64,000 bases of DNA, taken from assembly GCF_011089885.1 (NCBI RefSeq), contig NZ_JAANBD010000028.1:62001-126000 (forward strand), given 5' to 3'. The position numbers and the translations under genes were made by a program. The notes under the pieces were generated by a model. The model searched no databases. It was not told the DNA's origin and was given only the letters and a program-made list of their open reading frames with translations. Shown piece by piece: positions 10,760 through 20,584 of the stretch; the stretch's first letter is position 1, and each line of letters opens with the position of its first letter. The DNA is from Thioalkalivibrio sp. XN279. Its GTDB lineage: Bacteria > Pseudomonadota > Gammaproteobacteria > Steroidobacterales > XN24.

Positions 10760-11955
10760 ACCCCCTGCTGCAGCGCCTCCATCCCTATCCTTTCGAGCGC
10801 CTCGCCAGCCTGCTGGCGGATGCAGCGCCGCCGGCCGACCGGCCGCACATCGGGCTGTCCATCGGCGAGCCGCGGCACGCGCCCCCGGCCTTCGTCGGCG
10901 CCGCCCTGTGCGCGCACCTGGAACGGCTCGGCACCTACCCGACGGCGGCGGGGCTGCCTTCGCTGCGCGCGGCCTGTGCGCGCTGGCTGGAGCGACGGTT
11001 CGATCTCGGCGTCCACGCAGTGGACCCGGAGACGATGGTGCTGCCGGTCAACGGTACGCGCGAGGGCCTGTTCTCCTTCGTGCAGGCCGCGCTGGATGCC
11101 GCGGCCGGCGGGCTGGTGATGATGCCGAACCCCTTCTACCAGATCTACGAGGGGGCGGCGCTGCTGGCCGGCGCCGAGCCGTACTACCTCGACACCACCG
11201 CGGCGACGGGTTTCCTGCCGGACCTGGACGCCGTGCCGGCGGAAGACTGGGCGCGCTGCCGCGTGCTGTTCATCTGCAGCCCCGGCAACCCCACCGGGGC
11301 GGTGATGGACGAGGGCTATCTCGCACGTGTCCTGGCGCTGGCCGAGCAATACGATTTCCTCGTCGCCTCCGACGAGTGCTATGCCGACATTTACCTGGAC
11401 GAGGACCGCCCTCCGCCGGGACTGCTGGGCGCCGCGCTGCGTGCCGGCGACACCGGCTTCCGGCGCTGCGTGGTGTTCCACAGCCTGTCCAAGCGCTCCA
11501 GCGTGCCCGGGCTGCGCTCCGGCTTCGTCGCCGGCGACCCAGAGGTCATGGCGGCCTTCCGCCTCTACCGCACCTACCACGGCTGCGCGGTGCCGGAGAT
11601 GGTGCAGCTGGCGAGCATCCCCGCCTGGGACGACGACGCGCACGCCGCCGCCAATCGGCGCCTGTACCAGGAGAAGTTCGATGCCGTGGTGCCGATCCTG
11701 TCCGAGGTGATGTCGGTCGAGCGCCCCGAGGCGGCCTTTTACCTGTGGCTGGCGGTGCCCGGCGACGACGTCTCGTTCACCCGCGGACTGTACGGCGCCG
11801 AGAACGTCACCGTTCTGCCGGGCCGCTACCTGTCGCGCGACCACGTGGGGGGCAACCCCGGCGCCGGCCGCATCCGCGTCTCGCTGGTGGCGGAACCCGC
11901 CGAGTGCATCGAGGCCGCGCGCCGCATCGCGCGCTTCGTGGCCGCGAAACGCTAG
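10756..11955 (+). CDS. dapC: succinyldiaminopimelate transaminase
   Basis: PLP-dependent class I/II aminotransferase, 399 residues, making N-succinyl-LL-diaminopimelate from the keto acid in lysine and peptidoglycan precursor synthesis. It shows IGEPRHAPP near the N-terminus, PNPFYQIYEGAAL, FICSPGNPTGAVMDE, DECYADIY and the PLP-lysine block FHSLSKRSSVPGLRSGF. The start ATG at 10756 overlaps the glnD stop. The glnD-dapC-dapD order supports the DapC assignment over a generic aminotransferase. Confidence 0.93.
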   Translation: MNPLLQRLHPYPFERLASLLADAAPPADRPHIGLSIGEPRHAPPAFVGAALCAHLERLGTYPTAAGLPSLRAACARWLERRFDLGVHAVDPETMVLPVNGTREGLFSFVQAALDAAAGGLVMMPNPFYQIYEGAALLAGAEPYYLDTTAATGFLPDLDAVPAEDWARCRVLFICSPGNPTGAVMDEGYLARVLALAEQYDFLVASDECYADIYLDEDRPPPGLLGAALRAGDTGFRRCVVFHSLSKRSSVPGLRSGFVAGDPEVMAAFRLYRTYHGCAVPEMVQLASIPAWDDDAHAAANRRLYQEKFDAVVPILSEVMSVERPEAAFYLWLAVPGDDVSFTRGLYGAENVTVLPGRYLSRDHVGGNPGAGRIRVSLVAEPAECIEAARRIARFVAAKR

Positions 11956-12000
11956 ACTGCATATCGTACCGACCAACCGGCACCCGCCCTGGACACGCCC

Positions 12001-12825
12001 ATGAGCACGCTGCAGGAAACCATCGAGTCGGCCTTCGAGGCACGCGCCAGCTTCTCCCCGGACAACACGCCCGACGACATCCGCCAGGCCGTGGCCGAGG
12101 CCATCGACGCCCTCGACGACGGCCGCGAGCGCGTCGCCGAGAAGGTCGACGGCGCGTGGCGCGTCAACGAGTGGCTGAAGAAGGCCGTGCTGCTGTCCTT
12201 CCGCATCGAGCGCAATCGCCTGGTCGAAATGGGCGCGCTGCGCGGCTGGGACAAGGTGCAGCTCAAGTACTCGGGCTACGACGAGACCGCCTTCACCCAC
12301 GCCGGCGCGCGCATCGTCCCGCCCGCCACCGTGCGGCGCGGCGCCTTCGTCTCCGCCGACGCCGTGCTCATGCCCAGCTACGTCAACATCGGCGCCTGGA
12401 TCGGCCCCGGCACCATGGTCGACACCTGGGCCACGGTGGGGTCCTGCGCCCAGATCGGCGCCAACGTGCACCTCTCCGGCGGCGCCGGCATCGGCGGCGT
12501 GCTCGAGCCGCTGCAGGCCAGCCCCACCATCATCGAGGACAACTGCTTCATCGGCGCCCGCTCCGAGGTCGTCGAGGGCGTGATCGTCGAGGAAGGCGCG
12601 GTGGTCTCCATGGGCGTGTTCATCGGCCAGAGCACCCGCATCTACGACCGCGAGCGCGACGAGGTCACCTACGGCCGCGTGCCGGCCGGCGCCGTGGTCG
12701 TGCCGGGCTCCCTGCCCTCCAGCGAGGGCAAGTGCAACCTGGCCTGCGCGGTGATCGTGAAGCGCGTGGACGCGGCGACGCGGGCCAAGGTCGGCATCAA
12801 CGAGCTGCTGCGCGCGGCACGCTGA
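12001..12825 (+). CDS. dapD: tetrahydrodipicolinate N-succinyltransferase
   Basis: Transfers succinyl from succinyl-CoA to tetrahydrodipicolinate, committing the pathway to the succinylase branch. At 274 residues it is the classic size. The N-terminal helical part is followed by a left-handed beta-helix with hexapeptide repeats ([20 protein letters not shown] and [20 protein letters not shown]). It lies 45 bases after dapC; with dapC here and dapE at 19 kb, three enzymes of the branch are in the window. Confidence 0.97.
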   Translation: MSTLQETIESAFEARASFSPDNTPDDIRQAVAEAIDALDDGRERVAEKVDGAWRVNEWLKKAVLLSFRIERNRLVEMGALRGWDKVQLKYSGYDETAFTHAGARIVPPATVRRGAFVSADAVLMPSYVNIGAWIGPGTMVDTWATVGSCAQIGANVHLSGGAGIGGVLEPLQASPTIIEDNCFIGARSEVVEGVIVEEGAVVSMGVFIGQSTRIYDRERDEVTYGRVPAGAVVVPGSLPSSEGKCNLACAVIVKRVDAATRAKVGINELLRAAR

Positions 12826-12884
12826 CACCAGTCCAAGCCTTCCCCCCAGCCTCTATTCGTGCCGCGCTGGTCGCAGCGCGCTGC

Positions 12885-12976
12885 GGTGCAGGCCGATGCG
12901 GGGACGCCGTGAATACGTCCCTGTAGGCTCGCTCGCGCACGTCCCTGTGCGCGAGCGCCCCGCATCGGCCTGCACC
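12885..12976 (+). repeat. structured repeat family 1, copy A
   Basis: A 92-base element in the 507-base gap between dapD and phoU. The outer arms are a perfect 19-base inverted repeat (12885-12903 with 12958-12976). Inside lies a shared core beginning GAATACGTCCCTGTAGGCT and a second perfect 11-bp hairpin CGCTCGCGCAC/GTGCGCGAGCG (12930-12940 with 12947-12957) with loop GTCCCT. Copy B, in inverse orientation, lies 205 bases further on. The rest of the gap (12826-12884 and 12977-13180) holds no gene I can support. Confidence 0.85.
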
Positions 12977-13180
12977 ACATCACGCAGCTGGTCGCGTGCC
13001 GGAAGAGCTGCTGCCCTGATGCAGCGCACCGACCGCCACCGCGCATGGCGCAACGCGGCGGCGACGCGGCTACGGCCGGACTGGGGACGGGTCGCGGCGA
13101 AGCGATCACGGACGGAGCGGCGACAAGGGCTCGGCGCGAGGCGCTTCGCCGGCACTCAGGGGCTGCGCCGCGGGCGGTGT

Positions 13181-13272
13181 GGCATGGGTGTATGCGGGGC
13201 GCTCGCGAACAGGGACGTTCGCGAGCGAGCCTACAGGGACGTATTCACAGCGTCGCCGCAAACACCCATGCC
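13181..13272 (-). repeat. structured repeat family 1, copy B (inverse)
   Basis: Same architecture as copy A, read on the minus strand: core GAATACGTCCCTGTAGGCT, then the 11-bp hairpin CGCTCGCGAAC/GTTCGCGAGCG with loop GTCCCT (13200-13227). Its outer arms (13181-13191 with 13262-13272, GGCATGGGTGT/ACACCCATGCC) differ from those of copy A but are again self-complementary. The inner stem differs from copy A by one C-G to A-T pair, a compensatory change. Confidence 0.85.
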
Positions 13273-13332
13273 GCGGCGCCCGCGACCCGGCAGCGGCGCA
13301 GCGCCCGGCGCATACGCCCTGCCGCAGCCAGG

Positions 13333-14079
13333 TCAGGCGTCCTTGCCGGGCGGCGGCGGCACCTCGGCGCCCATCTCCTTCGCCAGCTGCTTGGTCTTGA
13401 CGTGCCGCACGTCGCGGCCCTGCACCACGTAGATGACGTACTTGGCGATGTTCTTGGCGTGATCGCCGATGCGCTCCAGGGCCTTGATGACGATGACGAT
13501 CTCGGCAGCGTGCTCGATGTGCGAAGCGTCCCGCGCCAGCGACTCGTGCACCAGGCGCAGGCACTGCTTGTATTCCCAGTTGAGGTGCCGGTCCTCGGCC
13601 GCGACGCGAATGGCCTTGTCAGCGTCGAACCCGTCCAGTGCTTCGAGCACTTCACGCAGCAGCTTGCCGGCCAGTTCCGCCATGCGGTCGATGGCGCGGC
13701 TGAACTCGGGCACCGGCTCGACCTCGTCCACCGTCAGGCGTCGTGCCGTCTTGGCGATTTTCTTGGCCTCGTCGCCGGCGCGCTCCAGGTCGGTGATGGT
13801 GCGGATCATGGCGAGCACGATGCGCAGGTCCGTGGCGATGGGCTGCCGCCGCGCGATGAGACGGAAGGCCAGCTCTTCACCCGCGGTGTCGAGCTGGTTC
13901 ACCTCGGTCTCGCGCGCAACCACCTTGCGCGCCATCTCGTCGTCGCGCTCCCTGAGCGCCCGGCGTGCCAGTGCGATCTGGTCGACCACCAGGCCGCCGA
14001 GCTTCAGCACCAGCAACCGCAGCTGGTCCATCTCGTTGTCGTAGGCCTTGACTGTATGAGTCTCGGAGAGCTCTGTCAT
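13333..14079 (-). CDS. phoU: phosphate signalling regulator PhoU
   Basis: Two repeated three-helix domains; it links the Pst transporter to PhoR and keeps the Pho regulon off when phosphate is sufficient. The 248 residues contain the paired family motifs around DLRIVLAMIRTITDLERAGD and ALERIGDHAKNIAKYVIY (metal-binding E/D-rich helices). Last gene of pstSCAB-phoU, 19 bases after pstB. A second, diverged copy lies at 21084-21806. Confidence 0.96.
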   Translation of the reverse strand: MTELSETHTVKAYDNEMDQLRLLVLKLGGLVVDQIALARRALRERDDEMARKVVARETEVNQLDTAGEELAFRLIARRQPIATDLRIVLAMIRTITDLERAGDEAKKIAKTARRLTVDEVEPVPEFSRAIDRMAELAGKLLREVLEALDGFDADKAIRVAAEDRHLNWEYKQCLRLVHESLARDASHIEHAAEIVIVIKALERIGDHAKNIAKYVIYVVQGRDVRHVKTKQLAKEMGAEVPPPPGKDA

Positions 14080-14098
14080 AGGAGTTTCCTTTGGCCTC

Positions 14099-14998
14099 TC
14101 AGCCGAAGCGGCCCGTGATGTAGTCCTCGGTCAGCTTGTGCGAGGGCGTGGTGAAAATGTGGTCGGTCGGCCCCACTTCCACCAGGATGCCGAGGTGGAA
14201 GTAGGCAGTGCGCTGCGAGACGCGCGCGGCCTGCTGCATGGAGTGTGTGACGATGGCGATGGTGTAGTTCTGCTTGAGTTCGTCGATTAGGTCCTCGATG
14301 CGCGCCGTGGCGATGGGGTCGAGCGCCGAACACGGCTCGTCCATCAGCACCACCTCCGGGTTCACCGCGATGGCGCGCGCGATGCACAGGCGCTGCTGCT
14401 GCCCGCCGGAAAGGCCGGTGCCCGGCTGATCAAGGCGATCCTTCACCTCTTTCCACAGGCCGGCCCGCTCCAGCGAGTTGTGCACGATTTCCTCGAGGTC
14501 CGTCTTGTCGCGCGCCATGCCGTGAATGCGCGGGCCGTAGGCGACGTTCTCGAAGATCGATTTCGGGAACGGGTTGGGCTTCTGGAACACCATCCCGACG
14601 CGGGCGCGGAGCTGCACCACGTCCAGCTTCTTGTCGTAGATGCTCTCGCCATCGAGGAGGATCTCCCCGGTCACGCGCGCGATATCGATGGTGTCGTTCA
14701 TGCGATTGAGGCAGCGCAGGAAAGTCGACTTGCCGCAGCCCGAGGGGCCGATCATGGCGATGACCTCGTTGCGTCCCACGTCGAGCGAAACGTCCATCAC
14801 GGCCTGCTTGTCGGCGTAATAGACGTCGACGTTGCGGCAGGTCATCACCGGGTCGGGATGCGTGTAGTCGCCGATGGTCTTGCCCGGGACGGCCTCGGTA
14901 GTGCCCTCCATGCGCGGCTTCTCGGAGATCGCTCGGTTCACTTCAGCTGGCATTACAACCCCTTTCTCTGGCGGAGTTTTCCTCAGTACTTCGTTCAT
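14099..14998 (-). CDS. pstB: phosphate ABC transporter ATP-binding protein PstB
   Basis: ATPase subunit of the high-affinity phosphate importer. Walker A is GPSGCGKST, the ABC signature is [17 protein letters not shown], and Walker B is [13 protein letters not shown] followed by the switch His in IVTHSM. PstB hallmark: [20 protein letters not shown]. At 299 residues it has about 50 unconserved N-terminal residues; an in-frame ATG at 14953 is an alternative start. It is followed by phoU. Confidence 0.97.
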   Translation of the reverse strand: MNEVLRKTPPEKGVVMPAEVNRAISEKPRMEGTTEAVPGKTIGDYTHPDPVMTCRNVDVYYADKQAVMDVSLDVGRNEVIAMIGPSGCGKSTFLRCLNRMNDTIDIARVTGEILLDGESIYDKKLDVVQLRARVGMVFQKPNPFPKSIFENVAYGPRIHGMARDKTDLEEIVHNSLERAGLWKEVKDRLDQPGTGLSGGQQQRLCIARAIAVNPEVVLMDEPCSALDPIATARIEDLIDELKQNYTIAIVTHSMQQAARVSQRTAYFHLGILVEVGPTDHIFTTPSHKLTEDYITGRFG

Positions 14999-15017
14999 GT
15001 CTGTATATCCCGCTCCG

Positions 15018-16328
15018 CTACCAGCGGCGCTCGAACTTGCGCCGCAGGAACACCGCGAGCAGGTTCATCACGAGCAGGAACCCCAGCAGCACGATGATCG
15101 CGGCGGAGGTGCGCTCGACAAAGGCCCGCTCGGGGCTGTCCGCCCAGAGGAAAATCTGCACCGGGAGCGCCGTGGAGGGGTCAGTGAATCCCTGCGGCAC
15201 GTCGACGATGAAAGCGACCATGCCGATCATCAGCAGCGGTGCGGTCTCGCCCAGCGCCTGCGCCATGCCGATGATGGTGCCGGTGAGCATGCCGGGCATG
15301 GCCAGCGGCACCACGTGATGAAAGGTGGTCTGCATCTTCGATGCGCCCATCCCGAGCGCCGCCTCGCGGATCGAGGGCGGGACGGCCTTCAGCGCGGCGC
15401 GGCTGGCGATGATGATGGTCGGCAGCGTCATCAGCGACAGCACCAGCCCGCCGACCAGTGGTGCTGAGCGCGGCATGCCGAAGTAGTTCAGGAACACGGC
15501 CAGGCCGAGCAGGCCGAAAACGATCGACGGCACCGCGGCGAGGTTGTTGATGTTCACCTCGATGAGGTCGGTCCAGCGATTCTTGGGCGCGAACTCCTCG
15601 AGATAAACAGCCGCGGCGATGCCGATGGGGAAACTCAAGATAAGCGTCACCAGCAACATGTAGAAGGAGCCCTTCAAGGCCCCGAGGATGCCGGCCAGCT
15701 CGGGATCGCGCGAATCGCCGTTGGTGAACAGCGCAGTATTGAACTTCAGCTCGAGGCGATCCCTGGCCGCCATGGCGTCGATCCAGCCGAGCTGCTTGTC
15801 GCTCAGCCGCCGCTCGCCCTCGGGAACGTCTGCGGAAATCCTGCCCTTGCGGTACATGTCGACGTCGTCGTCCGCGGGGACCCACATCTGGATGGTCTGC
15901 CCCACCAGGGAGGGGTCCGCCAACACCATGTTCTGCAACTGGTACATCGCACCGGTGCTCACCAGGCTGCTAAGCGCACGCCGCTCGCTGCGACTGGTCA
16001 CCTCGGGAAAGAGGTCGTAGAGACTGTTGCGCACCACCGCAAGGTAATTGCCGGCGCGCAACGAGGCTTCCGAGCCGTCGCCGTCCGGATCCACCACCTC
16101 GGCGTCGAGGTTGAACTCGAGCTGCATGTAGGTCTGCTGGAAGGCGGTGTACCCGTTGCTGATGATGCTGGTCAGAAGCAGGCCGAGAAAGCTGAGGGCC
16201 AGCACCAGGGCGATGATGCCGTAGGCCTTGAAGCGCGCCTCGGCACGATAGCGGCGCGGCAGGCTGGCGCGCACCACTTCCAGGACCGGGGAGCGCCCCT
16301 CCCCGCCTGCGTTATTCGTACTGTTCAC
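15018..16328 (-). CDS. pstA: phosphate ABC transporter permease PstA (long form)
   Basis: Inner-membrane channel subunit of the phosphate importer. The C-terminal half has the permease block [20 protein letters not shown] and [17 protein letters not shown]. At 436 residues it is about 140 longer than E. coli PstA: between the first transmembrane segment ([16 protein letters not shown]) and the next lies a hydrophilic region of about 150 residues, probably periplasmic. Long PstA forms with such inserts are known in other proteobacteria. It overlaps pstC by 17 bases. Confidence 0.93.
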   Translation of the reverse strand: MNSTNNAGGEGRSPVLEVVRASLPRRYRAEARFKAYGIIALVLALSFLGLLLTSIISNGYTAFQQTYMQLEFNLDAEVVDPDGDGSEASLRAGNYLAVVRNSLYDLFPEVTSRSERRALSSLVSTGAMYQLQNMVLADPSLVGQTIQMWVPADDDVDMYRKGRISADVPEGERRLSDKQLGWIDAMAARDRLELKFNTALFTNGDSRDPELAGILGALKGSFYMLLVTLILSFPIGIAAAVYLEEFAPKNRWTDLIEVNINNLAAVPSIVFGLLGLAVFLNYFGMPRSAPLVGGLVLSLMTLPTIIIASRAALKAVPPSIREAALGMGASKMQTTFHHVVPLAMPGMLTGTIIGMAQALGETAPLLMIGMVAFIVDVPQGFTDPSTALPVQIFLWADSPERAFVERTSAAIIVLLGFLLVMNLLAVFLRRKFERRW

Positions 16329-17700
16329 GATACTTCCTCACCACGTGCAGGGCGATGACGTTGAGAATCAGGGTGACCACGAACAGCACCAGGCCCAGCG
16401 CGAAGGCCGCCAGGGTCTTGGCGCTGTCGAACTCCTGGTCGCCGACCAGCAGCGTCACGATCTGCACCGTCACCGTGGTCACCGCCTCGAGCGGGTTGGC
16501 GGTCAGGTTGGCCGCCAGGCCGGCTGCCATCACCACGATCATGGTCTCGCCGATGGCGCGCGAAACCGCCAGCAGGAAGCCGCCGACAATGCCCGGCAGC
16601 GCCGCCGGGATGATCACCTGCTTGATGGTCTCGGCCTTGGTGGCGCCGAGCGCATAGGCGCCGTCGCGCATGGCCTGCGGCACGGCGTTGATGACGTCGT
16701 CCGAGAGCGACGAGACGAAGGGAATGATCATGATGCCCATCACCAGGCCCGCGGCGAGGGCGCTCTCGGAGGCCACGTCGAGGCCGAGGGTCACGCCCAT
16801 GGCCCTCACCTGCGGCGCCACCACCAGCGCGGCGAAGAAGCCGTACACCACGGTGGGCACGCCGGCGAGGATCTCCAGCAGCGGCTTGGCGACTGTGCGC
16901 ATCTGCCGCGGCGCGTACTCGGCCAGGTAGATGGCCACCATCAACCCGATCGGGCCGGCCACCAGCATGGCGATGAAAGAGATGAGCAGCGTGCCGGCGA
17001 ACAGCGGCACGGCGCCGAAAGCGCCGGAAGCGCCGACCTGGTCGGCGCGTAGCGCCGTCTGCGGGCTCCAGTTGAGGCCGAACAGGAACTCGGTGATCGG
17101 CACGCGCTGGAAGAAACGGATGGACTCGAACAGCACCGAAAGCACGATGCCGAGCGTGGTGAAAATGGCCAGTGTCGAGGAGGCGATCAGGAAGACGAGC
17201 GCAAGATTCTCGACCCGGTTGCGGGCGCGCAGCGTCATGGAGATGCTGCGGTAGCCGAAGGCCAGCCCGCCGATGGCGAGGGCGAACACCAGCACGGTGC
17301 GCAGCGTGGCGCTGGCGCCTTGCAACTCGACATACCGCGCCGCGGCCGCCTGGACGGCCTCCGACTGCTGCCCGGTGACGATATTGCCGACGACCGCGTT
17401 GCGCACGTCGTTCATGAACAGCCCGAGACGAGCGGCCTCGAGCGCCTGGATTTCCGCCGGCAGGTCGGCGATGACCAGCCGCTCGAAGACCACGGGCTCC
17501 GCGACACGCCAGGCGAACAGGAACAGGATGGCCGGCACGCCGACCAGCACGGCGGCCCAGGTGCCGTAATGCGACGGCAGGGAGTGCAGCCCCCGGATAC
17601 CACCGGCGGCGTCCGCGAGCGCAAGGGAGCGTCGCTTCCCCAGCACGAAGGCGGCTGCGCTCATGACGAGCAATACGAGGACGACCGTGGAAAGTGGCAT
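16312..17700 (-). CDS. pstC: phosphate ABC transporter permease PstC (long form)
   Basis: Second channel subunit of the phosphate importer. It has several transmembrane segments, a long periplasmic loop after the second segment (about residues 65-125) and the permease coupling block QAMRDGAYALGATKAETIKQ, followed by GGFLLAVSRAIGETMIVVMA. The 462 residues exceed the roughly 320 of E. coli PstC. It lies 118 bases after pstS, a gap that holds a strong stem-loop, and overlaps pstA. Confidence 0.94.
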   Translation of the reverse strand: MPLSTVVLVLLVMSAAAFVLGKRRSLALADAAGGIRGLHSLPSHYGTWAAVLVGVPAILFLFAWRVAEPVVFERLVIADLPAEIQALEAARLGLFMNDVRNAVVGNIVTGQQSEAVQAAAARYVELQGASATLRTVLVFALAIGGLAFGYRSISMTLRARNRVENLALVFLIASSTLAIFTTLGIVLSVLFESIRFFQRVPITEFLFGLNWSPQTALRADQVGASGAFGAVPLFAGTLLISFIAMLVAGPIGLMVAIYLAEYAPRQMRTVAKPLLEILAGVPTVVYGFFAALVVAPQVRAMGVTLGLDVASESALAAGLVMGIMIIPFVSSLSDDVINAVPQAMRDGAYALGATKAETIKQVIIPAALPGIVGGFLLAVSRAIGETMIVVMAAGLAANLTANPLEAVTTVTVQIVTLLVGDQEFDSAKTLAAFALGLVLFVVTLILNVIALHVVRKYREQYE

Positions 17701-17747
17701 GCGGGACTCGTATCCGGCTCAGGCCGGCTCACAGTCTAGTGAGTTGC

Positions 17748-17778
17748 GGGGGCGACGGCCAGCCCGGCCGCCGCCCCC
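17748..17778 (-). other. intercistronic stem-loop between pstS and pstC
   Basis: GGGGGCG (17748-17754) pairs with CGCCCCC (17772-17778), with an inner GGCC/GGCC stem and loop AGCCC. No T-run follows on the minus strand, so it does not look like a full terminator. It may protect the pstS message or attenuate read-through into pstC, giving more binding protein than permease. The function is inferred. Confidence 0.6.
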
Positions 17779-17818
17779 GACGATACCTCCGATGAGAGGC
17801 CCGGGCTTGCGCCGGCGA

Positions 17819-18868
17819 TTACATGGCCTCGAGGTTCTTCACCCGGTTGGCCACCGCCTTGCGATCGGCCTCCGGCAGGGGAATCAGGCCACGGTCGACG
17901 AGGTAGCCCTCGGGACCCACGGCCTTGTCACTGGTGAACTCGGCCAGGAATTCGCGCATGCCCGGGATCACGCCCACGTGCGCCTTCTTGGCATAGAAGA
18001 ACAGCGAACGAGAGATCGGGTAGCTGCCGTCGGCGATGGCCTCGAAGGTCGGGGACACGCCATTGATGGCCTTGCCCTTCAGTACGTCGCTGTTCTGGTC
18101 GAGGAAGCTGAAACCGAAGATGCCCAGTGCCTGGGGGTTCGCCTGCAGCTTCTGCACGATCAGGTTGTCGTTCTCGCCGGCCTCGACGTAACCGCCGTCC
18201 TCACGGACGGTGTGGCACACGGCCTTGTACGCGTTCTTGTCGGCCGACTTCATCGCGGCGATCCACGGGTAGGTCTTGCAACCGCCCTCCATGGCCAGCT
18301 CGACGAAAGCGTCGCGCGTGCCGGAGGTCGGGGGCGGGCCGAGCACCTCGATCTTGATATCGGGCAGCGCGGCATTGACCTGCTTCCAGGTCATGTAGGG
18401 GTTCTTCACCAGCTTGCCGCTGTCGGGGTTGGCCGGGTCCGGCACCTCGGCAGCCAGCGCCAGCCAGACGTCCCTCAGCGACAGGTCGTAGCTGGGACCC
18501 GCCTTGGAGTTGGACATGACGATGCCGTCGAAGCCGACCTTGACCTCGATGATCTCGGCGACGCCGTTCGACTTGCACAGCTCGACCTCGCTGCTCTTGA
18601 TGGCGCGCGAGGCATTCGTGATGTCCGGATGCTCGACGCCGACGCCGGCGCAGAACAGCTTCAGGCCGCCGCCCGAGCCGGTCGACTCGACCTTCGGGGT
18701 CTTGAAGGCGGTCGAGCGACCGAAGTTTTCGGCCACCACGGTGGTGAACGGGTAGACGGTCGACGAACCGACAATGAAGATAGAATCACGGGCAGACTGG
18801 GCGTGGGCGGAGCCGGCCATGAGCAGCACAGCAGCGACCGAGGCCGTCGTCAGGGTCTTCTTGATCAC
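17819..18868 (-). CDS. pstS: periplasmic phosphate-binding protein PstS
   Basis: Solute-binding protein that delivers phosphate to PstCAB. It begins with a Sec signal peptide (KKTLTTASVAAVLLMAGSAH, cleavage near AHA-Q) and has the phosphate-binding segments GSSTVYPFTTVVAENFGR, STGSGGGLKLFC and GPPPTSGTRDAFVELAM. At 349 residues it is normal. First gene of the pst operon, directly behind a Pho box and -10 element at 18907-18940. Confidence 0.96.
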   Translation of the reverse strand: MIKKTLTTASVAAVLLMAGSAHAQSARDSIFIVGSSTVYPFTTVVAENFGRSTAFKTPKVESTGSGGGLKLFCAGVGVEHPDITNASRAIKSSEVELCKSNGVAEIIEVKVGFDGIVMSNSKAGPSYDLSLRDVWLALAAEVPDPANPDSGKLVKNPYMTWKQVNAALPDIKIEVLGPPPTSGTRDAFVELAMEGGCKTYPWIAAMKSADKNAYKAVCHTVREDGGYVEAGENDNLIVQKLQANPQALGIFGFSFLDQNSDVLKGKAINGVSPTFEAIADGSYPISRSLFFYAKKAHVGVIPGMREFLAEFTSDKAVGPEGYLVDRGLIPLPEADRKAVANRVKNLEAM

Positions 18869-18906
18869 AGGTATCCCCTCGGGTTGGGTTGGTTTGACTG
18901 GCGCAA

Positions 18907-18940
18907 GTTATACCGGCGACGTGTTACAGCTTTGTTGCAG
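18907..18940 (-). promoter_or_regulatory. PhoB-dependent promoter of pstS (Pho box plus -10)
   Basis: On the minus strand 18922-18940 reads CTGCAACAAAGCTGTAACA, two CTG-type half-sites 11 bases apart as in the enterobacterial consensus CTGTCATAAANCTGTCAYA. TATAAC follows at 18907-18912, 9 bases downstream, where PhoB-activated promoters keep their -10 and lack a -35. It lies 38 bases upstream of pstS. PhoB and PhoR are encoded at 22-24 kb. Confidence 0.75.
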
Positions 18941-19066
18941 CGAGTCCCGTGCCGAGGCCTCGAGCTGCAAGCCAATTCTCCGCCACAAATGCTTTTTTTA
19001 CGTAGAGTTACAAAGGCTATTTCGCGCAATGTGTAATATTTCTGACAGCCCCGCGGTCGTGGCGGT

Positions 19067-20200
19067 ATGAGTATAGGACAGGTCCTCGAGCTGGCCCGCG
19101 AGCTGGTACGCCGTCCGTCGGTGACGCCCGAGGATGCGGGCTGCCAGGCCCTCATGGCGGAGCGCCTCGAGCGCCTCGGCTTTCACCTCGAGCACCTGCG
19201 CTTTGGCGAGGTGGACAACTTCTGGGCGCGCCGCGGGAGCACCGGCCCGGTGCTGTGCTTTGCCGGTCATACCGACGTGGTGCCGACCGGGCCGCTCGAG
19301 TCCTGGACGCACGAACCCTTCGCTGCCGAGGTCCGGGACGGCCTGCTGTGGGGCCGCGGCGCGGCGGACATGAAGGCCAGCCTGGCCGCCATGGTCGTCG
19401 CCTGCGAAGAATTCGTCGCCGCCCACCCTGACCACAAAGGCTCGATCGCCTTCCTCATCACCAGCGACGAAGAGGGCCCGGCCCAGGACGGCACCAAGGC
19501 CGTGATGGAGACCCTGGAAGCCCGCGGCGAAAAGATCGACTGGTGCCTGGTCGGAGAGCCGTCCAGCAAGGCCCGCCTGGGCGACATGCTGCGCATCGGC
19601 CGGCGCGGCTCGCTGTCGTGCGACCTCGTTGTCCACGGCGTACAGGGACACGTGGCTTACCCGGAAAAGGCGCTCAACCCGTTGCACCAGCTGGCGCCCC
19701 TCATGGCCGCGCTGGTAGGGCTGGAGTGGGACGCGGGCAACGAGGCCTTCCCGCCAACCACGCTGCAGCTCACCAACCTGCACTCGGGCACCGGTTTTCG
19801 TAACGTCATCCCGGGCTCGGCCGAACTGAAGTTCAACATCCGCTACTCGACCGAGCAGACCATGGAAGGCCTGCAGGCGCGCATCACCGCGCTGCTGGAG
19901 CAGCACGGGCTCGACTACGAGGTGAGCTGGCGCGATGCCGGCCGTCCCTTCCTCACCCCGCCCGGGACTTTCCTCGAGGCCGTGCGAGAGACGGTACGCA
20001 ACATCGCCGGCGTGGACCCGGAACTCTCCACCGGCGGCGGCACCTCCGACGGCCGCTTCATCGCCCCCACCGGCGCGGCCGTGGTCGAACTCGGGCCGAT
20101 CAACGCCAGCATCCACAAGATCGACGAGCACGTGCGGGTGGACGACCTGGAGCCGCTGAAGGACCTTTACCTCGGGATCATGCGGCGGCTGCTCGGCTGA
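19067..20200 (+). CDS. dapE: succinyl-diaminopimelate desuccinylase
   Basis: Two-zinc M20 hydrolase releasing succinate and LL-diaminopimelate. Ligand motifs: [43 protein letters not shown] and, near the C-terminus, [25 protein letters not shown] is the DapE-type segment. At 377 residues it is normal. It stands alone, divergent from pstS, and completes the dapC/dapD branch. Confidence 0.95.
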   Translation: MSIGQVLELARELVRRPSVTPEDAGCQALMAERLERLGFHLEHLRFGEVDNFWARRGSTGPVLCFAGHTDVVPTGPLESWTHEPFAAEVRDGLLWGRGAADMKASLAAMVVACEEFVAAHPDHKGSIAFLITSDEEGPAQDGTKAVMETLEARGEKIDWCLVGEPSSKARLGDMLRIGRRGSLSCDLVVHGVQGHVAYPEKALNPLHQLAPLMAALVGLEWDAGNEAFPPTTLQLTNLHSGTGFRNVIPGSAELKFNIRYSTEQTMEGLQARITALLEQHGLDYEVSWRDAGRPFLTPPGTFLEAVRETVRNIAGVDPELSTGGGTSDGRFIAPTGAAVVELGPINASIHKIDEHVRVDDLEPLKDLYLGIMRRLLG

Positions 20201-20250
20201 CCCGGCCCGGCCGTGCCTGCAGCCCCGGGCCGGCTCCTTTTCGCCTGTCC

Positions 20251-20329
20251 GCGGGGCCGCGCCGTGCAACGCTCCCTTCGTTCGGAAATCTTTATCTCAC
20301 TCAGTGAGCGTTGCACGTCCCGGCCCCGC
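20251..20329 (+). repeat. structured repeat family 2, copy A
   Basis: A 79-base palindrome in the 384-base gap between dapE and dsbB. The arms GCGGGGCCG/CGGCCCCGC and CGTGCAACGCTC/GAGCGTTGCACG are separated by a 3-base mismatch. The loop contains GGAAATCTTTATCTCACTC. A second palindrome with the same loop core in reverse lies at 20480-20551. No gene is visible in the rest of the gap. Confidence 0.75.
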
Positions 20330-20479
20330 TGCCTTGCCGCAGGTCCGACCGAGCGGGTGCAGGAACGGCGGGACGGGCCACCGGGCCTGCCGCCCGGGAC
20401 CGGGTTGGCGCTGGTAGTGCCGGCCTGACCTCCGCGGCCGCGGCTCACCCGGGCCGCCACCGCGCCACAAAGGCAGCGT

Positions 20480-20551
20480 GCCCGGACCGCACGATGCCCA
20501 TCGAGCGATATAAAGATTTCTTGAGCGAGAGGGGCATCGCGCGGTCCGGGC
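20480..20551 (-). repeat. structured repeat family 2, copy B (inverse)
   Basis: Arms GCCCGGACCGC and CGATGCCC (20480-20499) pair with GGGCATCG and GCGGTCCGGGC (20532-20551) around a single mismatch. On the minus strand the loop reads AGAAATCTTTATATCGCTC, close to the loop of copy A (shared GAAATCTTTAT), although the arms are unrelated in sequence. Confidence 0.75.
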
Positions 20552-20584
20552 GCGCGGTCAATTCCGTGGCCGCGGTCGGGGCAG

